A DNA stretch of 37,897 nt from the NCBI GenBank assembly GCA_026707905.1, contig JAPOVY010000129.1:1-37897 (forward strand), in the 5' to 3' direction. A program made the translations under genes and the position numbers. Source of the stretch: Gammaproteobacteria bacterium (GTDB lineage Bacteria; Pseudomonadota; Gammaproteobacteria; Pseudomonadales; Azotimanducaceae). Each line of letters opens with the position of its first letter. Within the stretch, counting starts at the first letter, position 1. A model generated the notes under the pieces. The model was not told the origin of the DNA. It did not search any database and worked only from the letters and a program-made list of their open reading frames with translations. Below, one piece after another: positions 27,346 to 36,494 of the stretch.

Positions 27346-29109
27346 CTAATACTCCCGAACAGCAGGTTCAAATGCGTCAATCTGCGTTGGCGCGAAATTT
27401 ACGGCACGCTTACCAATTCGATGGTCAGTTGGGTAATACATCGAGTGGCAAAGCCATTGCTCATCGTCTCTGTCCGGAAAATCGTCTCGTGCGTGAGCTC
27501 CCCGACTCTCTTTACGACCCAATGCGGCGTATGCCGTTGCTTCAGCAATCTCCAACAGATTCTCAAGCTCCAATGCATCGATCCGTGCGGTGTTGAACGC
27601 CTTGCTCTTATCGGCTAGATGTGCTCGTTGAATACGTTCTCGAAGTTCCTCTAGTTTCGCACGGCCACGCTCCATGGGCTCGGCCGTACGGAAGATGCCA
27701 AAACACTCTTGCATGGTCATCTGTAACTCTTTCTTCAGGTGGAGCGGGTCTTCACCTTCCGTCGACTTCTCCCATCTCTGATAGCGCGTCATCGCTTGAT
27801 CGAGGTCATCAGCTGAGGCGTTTGCATACGTAACGCCCTGTTTCATTACTTCCTCGATGTGTAGTCCAGCAGCACGACCAAAGACGATCAGGTCTAAGAG
27901 TGAATTACCACCTAAGCGATTTGATCCATGAACTGAAACACATGCTACCTCGCCGACGGCGTACAGACCCTCGATGATCACATCTCGTCCAAACTCGTCT
28001 TGCGTTAACGCCTGACCCGTCACATCAGTTGGGATTCCGCCCATCATGTAGTGACATGTTGGGTAGACTGGAATCGGCTCGCGCACTGGGTCAACGTGAG
28101 CGAATGTTCGCGCTAGATCGGTAATCCCAGGTAACCGTTCGTTCAAAGTTGCTTCACCTAGGTGGTCGAGCTTTAGTAGAACGTGATCTTTATTTTGTCC
28201 ACACCCTCTGCCGTCTGCGATTTCGAGGACCATGGCGCGTGCGACGACGTCGCGACCTGCCAGATCTTTTGCGTTCGGTGCGTATCTCTCCATAAACCGT
28301 TCACCGTCGCTATTGATCAGGTATCCACCTTCACCACGCGCACCTTCCGTGATCAATATTCCGACATCTGCAATCCCTGTTGGGTGGAACTGCCACATTT
28401 CAATATCCTGGACGGGAAATCCGGCACGTAACGACATGCCCAAACCGTCGCCAGTATTCACTAACGCGTTAGTCGTACTGTAGTAGATGCGCCCACCACC
28501 GCCCGTTGCTAGTACCGTGGCATTCGATTTGATGTAAACAAGCTCGCCAGTTTCAACGCAAATTGCCAGCGATCCAACTACGGCACCGTCTTCATTCTTA
28601 ACGAGATCGACTGCAAACCATTCAGATAGGAACGTCGTGTTGTTTTTGATGTTGGTCTGATACAAAGTGTGTAGCAGCGCATGGCCTGTGCGATCCGCAG
28701 CACAGCATGTGCGAGCCGCTTGCCCACCCTTGCCGTAATCCTTCGATTGGCCACCGAAGGGTCGCTGGTAAATTCGTCCCGACTCCGTTCGTGAAAATGG
28801 CAACCCTAAATGTTCAAGTTCATAGATGGCTTCCGGCCCGACACTACACATGTATTCAATGGCTGCCTGATCGCCGATATAGTCTGACCCTTTTACGGTG
28901 TCATACATGTGCCAACGCCAATCGTCTTCCGGATCATCGCTCCCGATTGCACACGTAATCCCGCCTTGAGCGGATACCGTATGGGATCGCGTCGGAAAAA
29001 CTTTCGAAATGACCGCTGTTCTGTAACCAGATTGAGCAATCTGCATCGCTGCGCGCATCCCAGCACCGCCGCCACCAATGATGACGCCATCGAACTCCAT
29101 CGTACGCAT
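27346..29109 (-). CDS. sdhA: Succinate dehydrogenase flavoprotein subunit
   Basis: Oxidises succinate to fumarate with covalently bound FAD. The ATG at 29109 gives 587 residues, close to the usual 588; the frame is open further upstream but that part overlaps sdhD and does not resemble the family. Seen are the Rossmann motif [14 protein letters not shown], the FAD-linking His43 in [12 protein letters not shown], the active-site blocks HPTGI and [12 protein letters not shown], and [14 protein letters not shown]. The start is 5 nt after the sdhD stop. An ATG at 29100 is an alternative; neither has a strong ribosome-binding site. Confidence 0.97.
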   Translation of the reverse strand: MRTMEFDGVIIGGGGAGMRAAMQIAQSGYRTAVISKVFPTRSHTVSAQGGITCAIGSDDPEDDWRWHMYDTVKGSDYIGDQAAIEYMCSVGPEAIYELEHLGLPFSRTESGRIYQRPFGGQSKDYGKGGQAARTCCAADRTGHALLHTLYQTNIKNNTTFLSEWFAVDLVKNEDGAVVGSLAICVETGELVYIKSNATVLATGGGGRIYYSTTNALVNTGDGLGMSLRAGFPVQDIEMWQFHPTGIADVGILITEGARGEGGYLINSDGERFMERYAPNAKDLAGRDVVARAMVLEIADGRGCGQNKDHVLLKLDHLGEATLNERLPGITDLARTFAHVDPVREPIPVYPTCHYMMGGIPTDVTGQALTQDEFGRDVIIEGLYAVGEVACVSVHGSNRLGGNSLLDLIVFGRAAGLHIEEVMKQGVTYANASADDLDQAMTRYQRWEKSTEGEDPLHLKKELQMTMQECFGIFRTAEPMERGRAKLEELRERIQRAHLADKSKAFNTARIDALELENLLEIAEATAYAALGRKESRGAHARDDFPDRDDEQWLCHSMYYPTDHRIGKRAVNFAPTQIDAFEPAVREY

Positions 29110-29114
29110 GTCAG

Positions 29115-29471
29115 TCACAGCAATCCCCAGATGAGTCCCAAGGACCAGACTAAAAAGGCTAGTAACGCAACCGCGAGGAGCACTTGATACGCTAAACGAA
29201 TTCCGTTCGAAACTGCGGATCCTCGAATGTAATCGGTTCCAACCGTCCACATTCCGACCCACGCGTGTATGGCGATCGCAAGTACTGTAAGTGAGGAAAG
29301 TAGAAGCGCATAACCTGACGTAAAGTAACTTCGCCAAGCGACGTAGTCCATATCGCCATTGAGTGCAAAAATCACGGCAATATGGACAACGTATATACCA
29401 ATGATCACCGCCGTCAATCGTTGTGCAATGAAGTCGATCAATCCACGTTTCGAGGGTCTGGATTCGGTCAC
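29115..29471 (-). CDS. sdhD: Succinate dehydrogenase membrane anchor subunit D
   Basis: Membrane anchor with three predicted helices that, with SdhC, forms the quinone and haem b site. I start it at the GTG at 29471, whose bases overlap the sdhC stop by 4 nt (GTGA); this gives 118 residues, normal for SdhD. The longer frame from 29636 runs through sdhC and is not the real start. The sequence includes [21 protein letters not shown] (helix 1), [22 protein letters not shown] (helix 2, with His for haem/quinone contact) and a last hydrophobic helix ending [10 protein letters not shown]. Confidence 0.93.
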   Translation of the reverse strand: MTESRPSKRGLIDFIAQRLTAVIIGIYVVHIAVIFALNGDMDYVAWRSYFTSGYALLLSSLTVLAIAIHAWVGMWTVGTDYIRGSAVSNGIRLAYQVLLAVALLAFLVWSLGLIWGLL

Positions 29472-29839
29472 GTCACGATCCACCAACCTAAACCAATCGA
29501 TGTTACACCCGTAATGACCAGTACAGACCACGCGGACATTCGACTCACTCTCAGGGAAACGCCAATGTGAAAATCCATCAGCAGATGTCGAACACCAGCG
29601 AAAAAGTGAAATGAAACCGCCGTTAGTACAACCCACACGAGAAATCCGTGGTACGTGGTACTTACTGCATTGAACACCCAGTCGAAAGACTCCGAGGATT
29701 CGAGGGTGAGATTTAGTAAGTACGAGAAATATCCCACACCGAAAATAAGAACGACGCCGGAGATCCGATGCAATATCGACGTAATCGCTGCAATTGGCAG
29801 TCGAAAGGCGATGAGATCTAGGTTAACCGGTCGTGTCAT
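29468..29839 (-). CDS. sdhC: Succinate dehydrogenase cytochrome b556 subunit C
   Basis: Membrane anchor subunit with haem b, 123 residues. Conserved start [28 protein letters not shown], then three membrane helices. [11 protein letters not shown] lies in the first and [17 protein letters not shown], with the haem-ligand His region, in the second. First gene of sdhCDAB. The 217-nt gap upstream to dsbC holds AT-rich DNA; a weak TTGAAA (30015-30010) with TAATCA 16 nt on may be its promoter, by eye only. No strong ribosome-binding site precedes the ATG. Confidence 0.95.
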   Translation of the reverse strand: MTRPVNLDLIAFRLPIAAITSILHRISGVVLIFGVGYFSYLLNLTLESSESFDWVFNAVSTTYHGFLVWVVLTAVSFHFFAGVRHLLMDFHIGVSLRVSRMSAWSVLVITGVTSIGLGWWIVT

Positions 29840-30056
29840 ATCCGTCGCCGTAAAGTGTTACCAAGCCCCTTTAAACGGCAACTTCGGCTCACGAGAATGA
29901 TACGCAGCATCGTGATTTTGATTTGAATACCGAGCGCCAAGCAAGCTTCGTGTGAACGCGATCTCTCAGGATGCGATCCATTGAAGATGATTAAGGAAAT
30001 ACTGTTTAATTTCAATATGTTATGTGAATCTACTACCATATTAGTATGTCCCTTTA

Positions 30057-30815
30057 TTACATCAGTCCTTCACCTTTGAGTATTTCTTCGAGTTCGTCTG
30101 CGTTAACGTAACCACCAATCGTTTTGCCGTTGCTCAAGACCAACAATGGCGTACCTCGTAGGCCGAACAACCTGCCCAAGCGATACTGATCAGCCACCGG
30201 GTTTGCGCACGTTTTGGCTTCGATCTCTGCACCGAGCTTTAATTGTGTCAAAGCGTTGTGGGGTGTGTCAGAGCACCATGCAGAAACCATCGCACTATAC
30301 GGTTCGCTGTCGATCCCTGCCCTCGGAAAAGCCAGATAACGAATCTCGATGCCTTTACCGTGGTAATCCGCCATTTCAGCGTGGAGTTTTTGGCAATAAC
30401 CACATGTCGTATCAGTGAAAACGTGAACCACAGCTTTCGGGGACTCAAAAGGTGGTGCAAAAGCGATCACGTCTTCTGTCGAAAGGGCGTTGAGCTGGGT
30501 CTCACGCATCGACCCAATATGTCTGTCGGTATGCGCGATCAACGACAATTCAGGCTCGTGTTTTATTTCAATCAGGTCGCCTCGAATGATCCATCGACGG
30601 TCGTCAGATATGTATAGCACCGAGTAATCCTGCATCGTGGCAACATAAAAACCCTCTAGTGCGGCAGGTTTGATATCGAGTACTTGATTGTTTGCACCCA
30701 TAAGCGTGTTTACGAAAGATTCGACGTCGTCATTCGCCTTAAATGGCAGTGCGACGATCGATACGACGAATACGAAGAGCGTCGCCGTTAGGTACCTTGA
30801 TGTAGTCACTTTCAA
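30057..30815 (-). CDS. dsbC: Thiol:disulfide isomerase DsbC
   Basis: Periplasmic disulfide isomerase, 252 residues. Signal peptide at 1-27 (hydrophobic core ATLFVFVVSIVALPF). The N-terminal dimerisation domain leads to the thioredoxin-like domain with active site CGYC at 138-141 (within FTDTTCGYCQKLH), cis-Pro223 in RGTPLLV, and a second Cys pair Cys181/Cys203, as in E. coli DsbC. It lies 38 nt downstream of xerD on the same strand, a pairing seen widely in gammaproteobacteria. Confidence 0.96.
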   Translation of the reverse strand: MKVTTSRYLTATLFVFVVSIVALPFKANDDVESFVNTLMGANNQVLDIKPAALEGFYVATMQDYSVLYISDDRRWIIRGDLIEIKHEPELSLIAHTDRHIGSMRETQLNALSTEDVIAFAPPFESPKAVVHVFTDTTCGYCQKLHAEMADYHGKGIEIRYLAFPRAGIDSEPYSAMVSAWCSDTPHNALTQLKLGAEIEAKTCANPVADQYRLGRLFGLRGTPLLVLSNGKTIGGYVNADELEEILKGEGLM

Positions 30816-30853
30816 TCTATTCCGTCTAGCAGTGGAATTCAGTCCTCATCGGG

Positions 30854-31750
30854 TTAACCACGAGGATGATGAATCGCGTGTAACGACTTCAATCTTTCGT
30901 TCGCGACCCGTGTGTAAATCTGTGTCGTAGAGAGGCTTGCGTGACCGAGCATCATCTGAACCGCGCGTAGGTCCGCGCCGTGATTCAATAAATGGGTAGC
31001 AAATGCGTGTCGAAGCGTATGCGGTGATAGATGCCGATCAATCCCTGCTCTCTCAGCATACCGTCGTATTGCATACCAAAACGTTTGACGTGTCATCAGT
31101 TGGCCACGTTTACTCGGAAACAATACATTGGTCGAAACGTTAGACAGCAGCATCGGCCTGGCGTTCTTTGTATAGCTTGTTACCCAATTTAGTGCTTCTT
31201 CCCCAAGCGGAACGATCCGTTCCTTGTTGCCTTTGCCGATCACACGCACAATGCCTTGATTCAAGTTGATGCTCTCACGCGTGAGTTCGATAAGTTCCGT
31301 AACCCTCAATCCCGTCGCATATAGCACCTCAAGCATCGCGCGATCTCGCCATTCGACCGCACTTTTCTCTGGTTGCGGCGCGTTCAGTAGCGCGTCTACC
31401 TCGCTTTCCGATAGATAGTCCGGTAAGTTTTTAGCGAGTTTCGGGTTTTCTACGTTTGCAATGGGGTTGTCAATAACCAGACCCCGCTCTATGGCATGAT
31501 TGAAAAAACCGCGTACGCTCGATAAAAAACGAGAGCGGCTACTAGACGCTTTACCGTGTACCACATGCTCCGCTAAATACGCCTGCAAATCCTCGCGAGT
31601 GCAGTCTCGAATACTCTTCCCAAGCCACTTTTCAAACGCCTGCAAATCCTGACGATAGCACTTGACTGTATTGGAAGAGAGATTCCGCTCGTACCAGATC
31701 GTATCGAGGTACTGCTGGATGTCGTCTGAAACGGTCTCAGTGGTCGACAT
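30854..31750 (-). CDS. xerD: Tyrosine recombinase XerD
   Basis: Resolves chromosome dimers at dif together with XerC. The ATG at 31750 gives 298 residues, exactly the usual XerD length; the longer frame to 31882 would overlap rplS. Catalytic residues are all present: Arg149 in ATGLRVTELI, Lys173, His244 and Arg247 in SPHTLRHAFATHLL, His270 in LGHASLSTTQIYT and the nucleophile Tyr279. It lies 28 nt after rplS on the same strand, with dsbC following. XerD is preferred over XerC on length and this context. Confidence 0.96.
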   Translation of the reverse strand: MSTTETVSDDIQQYLDTIWYERNLSSNTVKCYRQDLQAFEKWLGKSIRDCTREDLQAYLAEHVVHGKASSSRSRFLSSVRGFFNHAIERGLVIDNPIANVENPKLAKNLPDYLSESEVDALLNAPQPEKSAVEWRDRAMLEVLYATGLRVTELIELTRESINLNQGIVRVIGKGNKERIVPLGEEALNWVTSYTKNARPMLLSNVSTNVLFPSKRGQLMTRQTFWYAIRRYAERAGIDRHLSPHTLRHAFATHLLNHGADLRAVQMMLGHASLSTTQIYTRVANERLKSLHAIHHPRG

Positions 31751-31778
31751 GGCCGTGACCACATTAGACTCCGAAACT

Positions 31779-32177
31779 CTAGATTTTCTCTTTGATCCGA
31801 GCAGAGCGACCGGACCGTTCGCGTAAGTAGTAAATTTTCGCCTTCCGTACATCGCCGCGTCGATTGACCTGAATACTGTCAATCAGCGGACTATGTAACT
31901 GAAACGTACGCTCAACTCCGAAGCCGTGCGAGATCTTCCGCACGGTGAACGACGAGTTTAATCCACGGTTCCTTTTGCCGATGACCATACCTTCGAAACG
32001 TTGCAGTCGCGTTTTCTCGCCTTCAGTGATGACAACTTGAACCGCAACCGTATCACCTGTAGAAAAATCAGGAATTACATCTTTCTCTTTGCCGCCTTCT
32101 TCAACGCTTGAGCCACGCGCGGTCAATTCGCGAAGGTGTCGCTCCTCAACCAGATCAACGAATCCTTTCCTGCCCAT
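31779..32177 (-). CDS. rplS: 50S ribosomal protein L19
   Basis: Large-subunit protein at the subunit interface. The 132-residue protein is slightly longer than usual (about 115). The core is clear: [48 protein letters not shown], then [35 protein letters not shown]. The N-terminus is somewhat extended ([30 protein letters not shown]). It is 12 nt after trmD in the rpsP-rimM-trmD-rplS operon. Confidence 0.97.
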   Translation of the reverse strand: MGRKGFVDLVEERHLRELTARGSSVEEGGKEKDVIPDFSTGDTVAVQVVITEGEKTRLQRFEGMVIGKRNRGLNSSFTVRKISHGFGVERTFQLHSPLIDSIQVNRRGDVRKAKIYYLRERSGRSARIKEKI

Positions 32178-32189
32178 CGCTCGACTCCC

Positions 32190-32933
32190 TTACTTGTGTT
32201 TCCTGCTGACATGCCGTTCTAGCCATGCCTTTTCTGATGTATTAAATCGCCGATCCGTCAGCAGCTCTGGTCGTCGCTGCCATGTGCGCAGCAATGCCTG
32301 CTCCTGGCGCCACTGAGCAATCGCCGCGTGATCACCCGATGTCAGCACTGAAGGAACTGTCTTTCCGCGCCACTCACGTGGCCGCGTGTACTGCGGACCT
32401 TCAAGTAAATTATCCCCGAATGAGTCGTCAATTGCCGACTTTTCGTTCCCCAGCGTTCCTTTAACGAGGCGTGCTACGGCATCGATGACAAGCAGTGCCG
32501 GTAATTCGCCACCTGACACGACGTAGTCTCCGACAGAGATTTCGATGTCGACGTACTCCTCAATATAGCGCTCATCCACGCCTTCGTATCGTGCGCTTAT
32601 CAACAACATTGCCTCTAACGCGGCTAGTTCGCGCACCAATTCTTGCGTGAGTGTTTTGCCTTGGGGACTGAGGTAAATGGTTCTCGGTGCGCTTACAGGC
32701 GACTTTACTAAGGCTTCATCAGTACACGCCGCAAGCGGTTCCGCCATCATAAGCATGCCCGGTGAACCACCGAAGGGATGGTCGTCGATTGAACCGTATC
32801 GGTCTTTAGCGTAATCTCGAACGTTAAACAGTTCGACGTTCAGTTCATCTGTTGCGACCGCACGACCGACTACACCATCGCTCATTCCTGCCGCGATCAA
32901 TTGCGGCATCGCTGTCACAACGCCAATCCACAT
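32190..32933 (-). CDS. trmD: tRNA (guanine37-N1)-methyltransferase
   Basis: Methylates G37 of tRNAs, using a knotted (SPOUT) AdoMet-binding fold. In the 247 residues, PFGGSPGMLMMAEPL (about 53-67), LISARYEGVDERYIEEYVDIEISVGDYVVSGGELPALLVIDA (the knot region) and the catalytic-Asp block AIDDSFGDNLLEGPQYTRP are all present, with SGDHAAIAQWR near the C-terminus. The N-terminus reads MWIGVVTAMPQLI where almost all TrmD have MWIGVISLFPEMF-like residues, a local divergence. It lies 9 nt after rimM. Confidence 0.97.
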   Translation of the reverse strand: MWIGVVTAMPQLIAAGMSDGVVGRAVATDELNVELFNVRDYAKDRYGSIDDHPFGGSPGMLMMAEPLAACTDEALVKSPVSAPRTIYLSPQGKTLTQELVRELAALEAMLLISARYEGVDERYIEEYVDIEISVGDYVVSGGELPALLVIDAVARLVKGTLGNEKSAIDDSFGDNLLEGPQYTRPREWRGKTVPSVLTSGDHAAIAQWRQEQALLRTWQRRPELLTDRRFNTSEKAWLERHVSRKHK

Positions 32934-32942
32934 TCCGCTAGC

Positions 32943-33455
32943 TCACGCCCGCCAATCAACGTTCCAACGCACCGTCACACGCTTAATCACTGAAACAGAA
33001 TCCAACATCGGTTTCGCGAACGGTATGAGGTACGTACCGTTTTCGCCTCTGACATCAAGTACCGCCGAAGCACCAGTATCAATGACGTTTGATATTTTTC
33101 CAAGCTTGATGTCTTCCGTATTCACAACTTCAAGACCGATTAAGTCCACCCAATAGAACTCGTCCTCTTGAAGCGAAGGTAGCGCGTTCCGTCGAACGCC
33201 AAGCTCGAGGTTGTGCAATGCTTCTGCGCCGGTTCGATCCGAGCACCCATCGATCCTAGCTATCAATCCGTCACGGTGCCGGTGGAACTCGATACTCTCG
33301 AATTGCTGCCACGTCTCGTCGTCGCTTTTGCGATAGAGTTGCTTGAAATCAAGAAGGTTTGAGATGGGATCGGTAAAAGAATGGACATGAACCCAACCTT
33401 TTACGCCATATGCGGAACCGATACGCCCTACAACAACGATTCGGTTAGGGTCCAA
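32943..33455 (-). CDS. rimM: Ribosome maturation factor RimM
   Basis: Assists 30S head maturation through ribosomal protein S19. The 170 residues have the usual two parts: an N-terminal barrel starting VVGRIGSAYGVKGWVHVHSFTDP, and a C-terminal PRC-barrel with EFYWVDLIGLEVVN, GKISNVIDTGASAVLDV and YLIPFAKPMLDSV. Placed between rpsP (3-nt gap) and trmD, the canonical order. Confidence 0.96.
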   Translation of the reverse strand: MDPNRIVVVGRIGSAYGVKGWVHVHSFTDPISNLLDFKQLYRKSDDETWQQFESIEFHRHRDGLIARIDGCSDRTGAEALHNLELGVRRNALPSLQEDEFYWVDLIGLEVVNTEDIKLGKISNVIDTGASAVLDVRGENGTYLIPFAKPMLDSVSVIKRVTVRWNVDWRA

Positions 33456-33458
33456 CCG

Positions 33459-34121
33459 TTAAGCGACGGGCTTCTCGTCTTCCGAGTCGGTTTCGTCAGT
33501 CGCAGACTCTGAATTTGCGTCTGACGCCGATTCTGCTGATTCCTCACCAGCCGCTTGAGCATCTGAGTCTTCCTCAGACGACGCCTCGACCTCAGGCTGT
33601 TCAGACTCTTCCTCTACGGCAGCTTCCTCTACTGGTGCCTCCTCTGCATCGGCTTCAGCTGCGGACACCTCGTCTGATTCCGCTTCTGCAGGAGCTTCTT
33701 TTTCTTCACTCTCCGCCGTCGATCTGTCATCTGCGTTAGCGTCGGTGGCAGCTGCCGCCTCTTCAGCCTCAGCTGATGATCCGTCTGCTGTTGCTTCGAC
33801 TGATTCAGGCGCGTCTTCTATGACAGATTCGTCCGCTTCTGCTGCTTCTTCAGCTTCCTCAACAGGACCAATTTGCTCCGCTCGACGAGCTTCTTTAACT
33901 AGGCGTGAAACGGTCAGTGATGTTTGCGCGCCTTGGCCGACCCAATAGTCAACACGTGCGAGGTCAATGCGCAGACGCTCTGCTTTGCCTTTCGCAATCG
34001 GGTTGTAAAAACCAACTCTCTCAATAAACGTACCGTCACGACGTGCTCGTTGATCAGCAACAGTCACGTGATAGAACGGTTTGTGTATCGAGCCATGTCG
34101 AGCAAGACGGATTACGACCAT
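33459..34121 (-). CDS. rpsP: 30S ribosomal protein S16 with long acidic C-terminal tail
   Basis: Small-subunit protein. Residues 1-86 are a normal S16 ([55 protein letters not shown]). Typical S16 ends at about 80-90 residues. Here a further 133 residues or so follow (33459-33860), nearly all Glu, Asp, Ala and Ser, with only three basic residues by my reading and no repeat unit. Codon use in the tail is mixed, so this is not a simple microsatellite. The tail cannot be packed inside the ribosome and is probably disordered and solvent-exposed. First gene of the operon, with a 126-nt gap to ffh. An AGGTG 13 nt before the ATG is rather far for a ribosome-binding site. Confidence 0.95.
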   Translation of the reverse strand: MVVIRLARHGSIHKPFYHVTVADQRARRDGTFIERVGFYNPIAKGKAERLRIDLARVDYWVGQGAQTSLTVSRLVKEARRAEQIGPVEEAEEAAEADESVIEDAPESVEATADGSSAEAEEAAAATDANADDRSTAESEEKEAPAEAESDEVSAAEADAEEAPVEEAAVEEESEQPEVEASSEEDSDAQAAGEESAESASDANSESATDETDSEDEKPVA

Positions 34122-34247
34122 GAAGAAGGCGTTTCACCTAGATGAGCGAGCGGCGGATTTTACTTAGCCGGATTATGAGTTGGCTAGTATTAATCAAGAC
34201 TACAGAAGAATTAGAGCGCGAGATTCAGAACGGTTTGATATAGGAAC

Positions 34248-35597
34248 TCACTTGCTTTCAGCCATCATTTGCTCGAGTTGCGCTAGCATTTTGCTGGAGC
34301 GCCCCATTCGGCTAAGTCGTTTAGTGGCTTTCTGCATTTGCTTGAATTTGCGAATCGTGAAATTTACATCCTGAATTCGCGTACCGCTCCCCGCGGCCAC
34401 ACGCTTTTTCCGCGAAGGTATGTTTAGGAGATTGGGAAATGCACGCTCCTTTGCGGTCATGGAGTCGATGATGATCGCATGCTTGCGGATGACATCGTCG
34501 TCCGTTTCCTTGACCTTTACATTTGGAGCACTAGGCAGCCTTGATAGCACACTAGCCATGCCACCCATTTCGGTCATCTGTTTGATTTGCTCTCGCATGT
34601 CATCAAATGTAAAAGAAGCGCCACGCAACATCCGCTTGACAACACGTTCTGACGCTTCGACATCGACTTTCTTTTCCGCTTCTTCGACTAAACCGAGGAT
34701 GTCGCCCATCCCAAGAATGCGCGACGCCAAACGATCCGGATGAAACAGTTCAAGCTCGTCGAGACCTTCACCGGTGCCTAGCAACTTGATGGGTTTGCGT
34801 GTGATCGCTCGTACGGAAAGTGCTGCCCCGCCGCGGGCATCGCCATCGGCCTTTGTCAATACAACGCCAGTGAGCGGTAATACTCGATCAAACGTTTTCG
34901 CTGTCTTGGCAGCATCCTGCCCCGTCATCGCATCCACGACGAACAATGTTTCGACGGGTTGCAGCGTATCGTGCAGTTGCTGAATCTCCGACATCATTTC
35001 ATCGTCGATAGCGAGTCGTCCAGCCGTATCGACGATGAGCGTATCGCTCGCGAGTTCCTGTGCGGTAGACAGGGCGTTCTGAACGATTTTGAGAGGTTGT
35101 TCGTTGGCGGAAGTTTCTATGAACTGGGCGTCGACGGATTCTGACAGCACGCGCAGTTGCTCGATTGCAGCGGGTCGATATACATCGGCTGATACCGTCG
35201 CAACCTTCAGTCCTTGCTCGTTCTGAAGATATCTTGCGAGCTTGGCAGCCGTGGTTGTTTTACCCGTCCCTTGCAAACCAGCCATTAAAATGACAGCTGG
35301 TTTTTTTGATACCCCGAGCTCGAGGCTGGAAACTTCCGTCCCCATGAGCGCGACCAGCTCGTCGTGGACGAATTTCACGAACATGTCACCAGGTCGCACC
35401 GACGCGACAAACTCTCGCCCTACAGATTTCGTCCGGACGGCTTCTACGAACGGTATAACGACTTCAAGGGCAACATCAGCCTCAAGCAATGCCGTGCGGA
35501 CTTCACGGATCGCTTCGGCAACGTTGTTCTCAGTCAGTTTCCGAGTACGAATACCCGAAAAAGTCTGCGTGAGTTTGTTCGTTAGATTGTCAAACAT
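34248..35597 (-). CDS. ffh: Signal recognition particle protein Ffh
   Basis: GTPase that binds 4.5S RNA and signal sequences of membrane proteins. The 449 residues are normal. The N domain is about 1-95. The G domain carries the P-loop GLQGTGKTTTAAKLA (107 on), DVYRPAAIEQL, LIVDTAGRLAIDDEMM and TKADGDARGGAALS. The Met-rich M domain is about 300-449, with RMLRGASFTFDDMREQIKQM and SMTAKER. It is divergent from the ypjD-like gene, with a 56-nt shared control gap. The rpsP operon follows in the same direction. Confidence 0.97.
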   Translation of the reverse strand: MFDNLTNKLTQTFSGIRTRKLTENNVAEAIREVRTALLEADVALEVVIPFVEAVRTKSVGREFVASVRPGDMFVKFVHDELVALMGTEVSSLELGVSKKPAVILMAGLQGTGKTTTAAKLARYLQNEQGLKVATVSADVYRPAAIEQLRVLSESVDAQFIETSANEQPLKIVQNALSTAQELASDTLIVDTAGRLAIDDEMMSEIQQLHDTLQPVETLFVVDAMTGQDAAKTAKTFDRVLPLTGVVLTKADGDARGGAALSVRAITRKPIKLLGTGEGLDELELFHPDRLASRILGMGDILGLVEEAEKKVDVEASERVVKRMLRGASFTFDDMREQIKQMTEMGGMASVLSRLPSAPNVKVKETDDDVIRKHAIIIDSMTAKERAFPNLLNIPSRKKRVAAGSGTRIQDVNFTIRKFKQMQKATKRLSRMGRSSKMLAQLEQMMAESK

Positions 35598-35653
35598 GAT
35601 CGCGCGAAGCTGCGCTAAATTTCGGCGCGTGAATTCTATTTTTTGAAAATCTA

Positions 35654-36472
35654 GTGACGGCTAATCTATTTTCCAGTCAAATGGCTCCCGATCTGTTTGC
35701 AGGTATTGCGGCGCTACTGTACTTGCTTTACCTGTGGTTACAGCTCCGCTCGAGAGCCATAGAGTCGTTTCCAAACCGACGCACCGCGGCACTTGTGCTA
35801 CCGGCAATGGCAACCCATCTCATTTACGCCGTTTTGATTGTCACAACTGGGTCAGGCTTGTATCTCTCCATCTGGTCCAGCGCAATCATCATGACGTTCA
35901 TCGCGATGGTCTGCACGTTCTATCTCTATTTAGTTCAAGGCTATAGAGTATTGGCACTCGTCACCGTACCACTCGCGATCGTCTCGCTGTTTTTTGGTTT
36001 GCTTCTCTCACCCATTGAAGGGACGCTCATAAACCAACCTACGGTGATTGTGCATGTCTTGATTAGCATGCTCACATATGCGACGTTAGGCTTAGCTGCT
36101 GTCCAAGCAGGATCGATCATTATTCTGCATCAGCGGCTGAAGAAGAATGATTCGACCGCTTTCGTGAAATTGATGCCGCCCCTCCAAACGGTAGAAGCCA
36201 CGGCAATGCATTTGCTGTGGTTAGGCGTCTCGATGCTCACATTGACGCTCGTAACTGGTCTGATATTCCGCTGGGACTTCGTTCAGCAAGGTAATTACGT
36301 CATGCACATGGGTATCGCGCTGACGTGCTGGGTACTCTATCTCGCGCTAATTTGTGGCCAACTGTGGTTCGGTTGGCGCGGTCAGATTTCCTCGCGGTTG
36401 TCGCTTCTCGCATTCGCCGTATTACTCATCGGCTTTTTTGGTCTTAAGTTCGCATTCGGCTATGGGACCTAA
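35654..36472 (+). CDS. YpjD/CcsA-like cytochrome c assembly family membrane protein
   Basis: Integral membrane protein of 272 residues with about eight hydrophobic helices, beginning near residue 12 (DLFAGIAALLYLLYLWLQL). The region TVIVHVLISMLTYATLGLAAVQAGSIIILHQRLKK resembles the CcsA/YpjD family, with His in a membrane helix, and VMHMGIALTCWVLYLALICG has another His. Bacterial YpjD-type proteins lie next to ffh in many gammaproteobacteria, as here. The function is not firmly known; a role in haem or cytochrome maturation is inferred from homology. A CorC-like gene follows on the same strand after 22 nt. Confidence 0.85.
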   Translation: MTANLFSSQMAPDLFAGIAALLYLLYLWLQLRSRAIESFPNRRTAALVLPAMATHLIYAVLIVTTGSGLYLSIWSSAIIMTFIAMVCTFYLYLVQGYRVLALVTVPLAIVSLFFGLLLSPIEGTLINQPTVIVHVLISMLTYATLGLAAVQAGSIIILHQRLKKNDSTAFVKLMPPLQTVEATAMHLLWLGVSMLTLTLVTGLIFRWDFVQQGNYVMHMGIALTCWVLYLALICGQLWFGWRGQISSRLSLLAFAVLLIGFFGLKFAFGYGT

Positions 36473-36494
36473 CCTCTAACCAACTCAATTCAAA

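Noticed and set aside
29836..30039. 67-codon minus-strand ORF upstream of sdhC
   Set aside because: Overlaps the sdhC start and lies where the sdh promoter should be; composition is not protein-like and no family is recognised.
33515..33948. Plus-strand Leu/Pro- and Ser/Ala-rich ORFs opposite the rpsP tail
   Set aside because: They are complements of the Glu/Ala/Ser-rich tail; low complexity on one strand produces them automatically.
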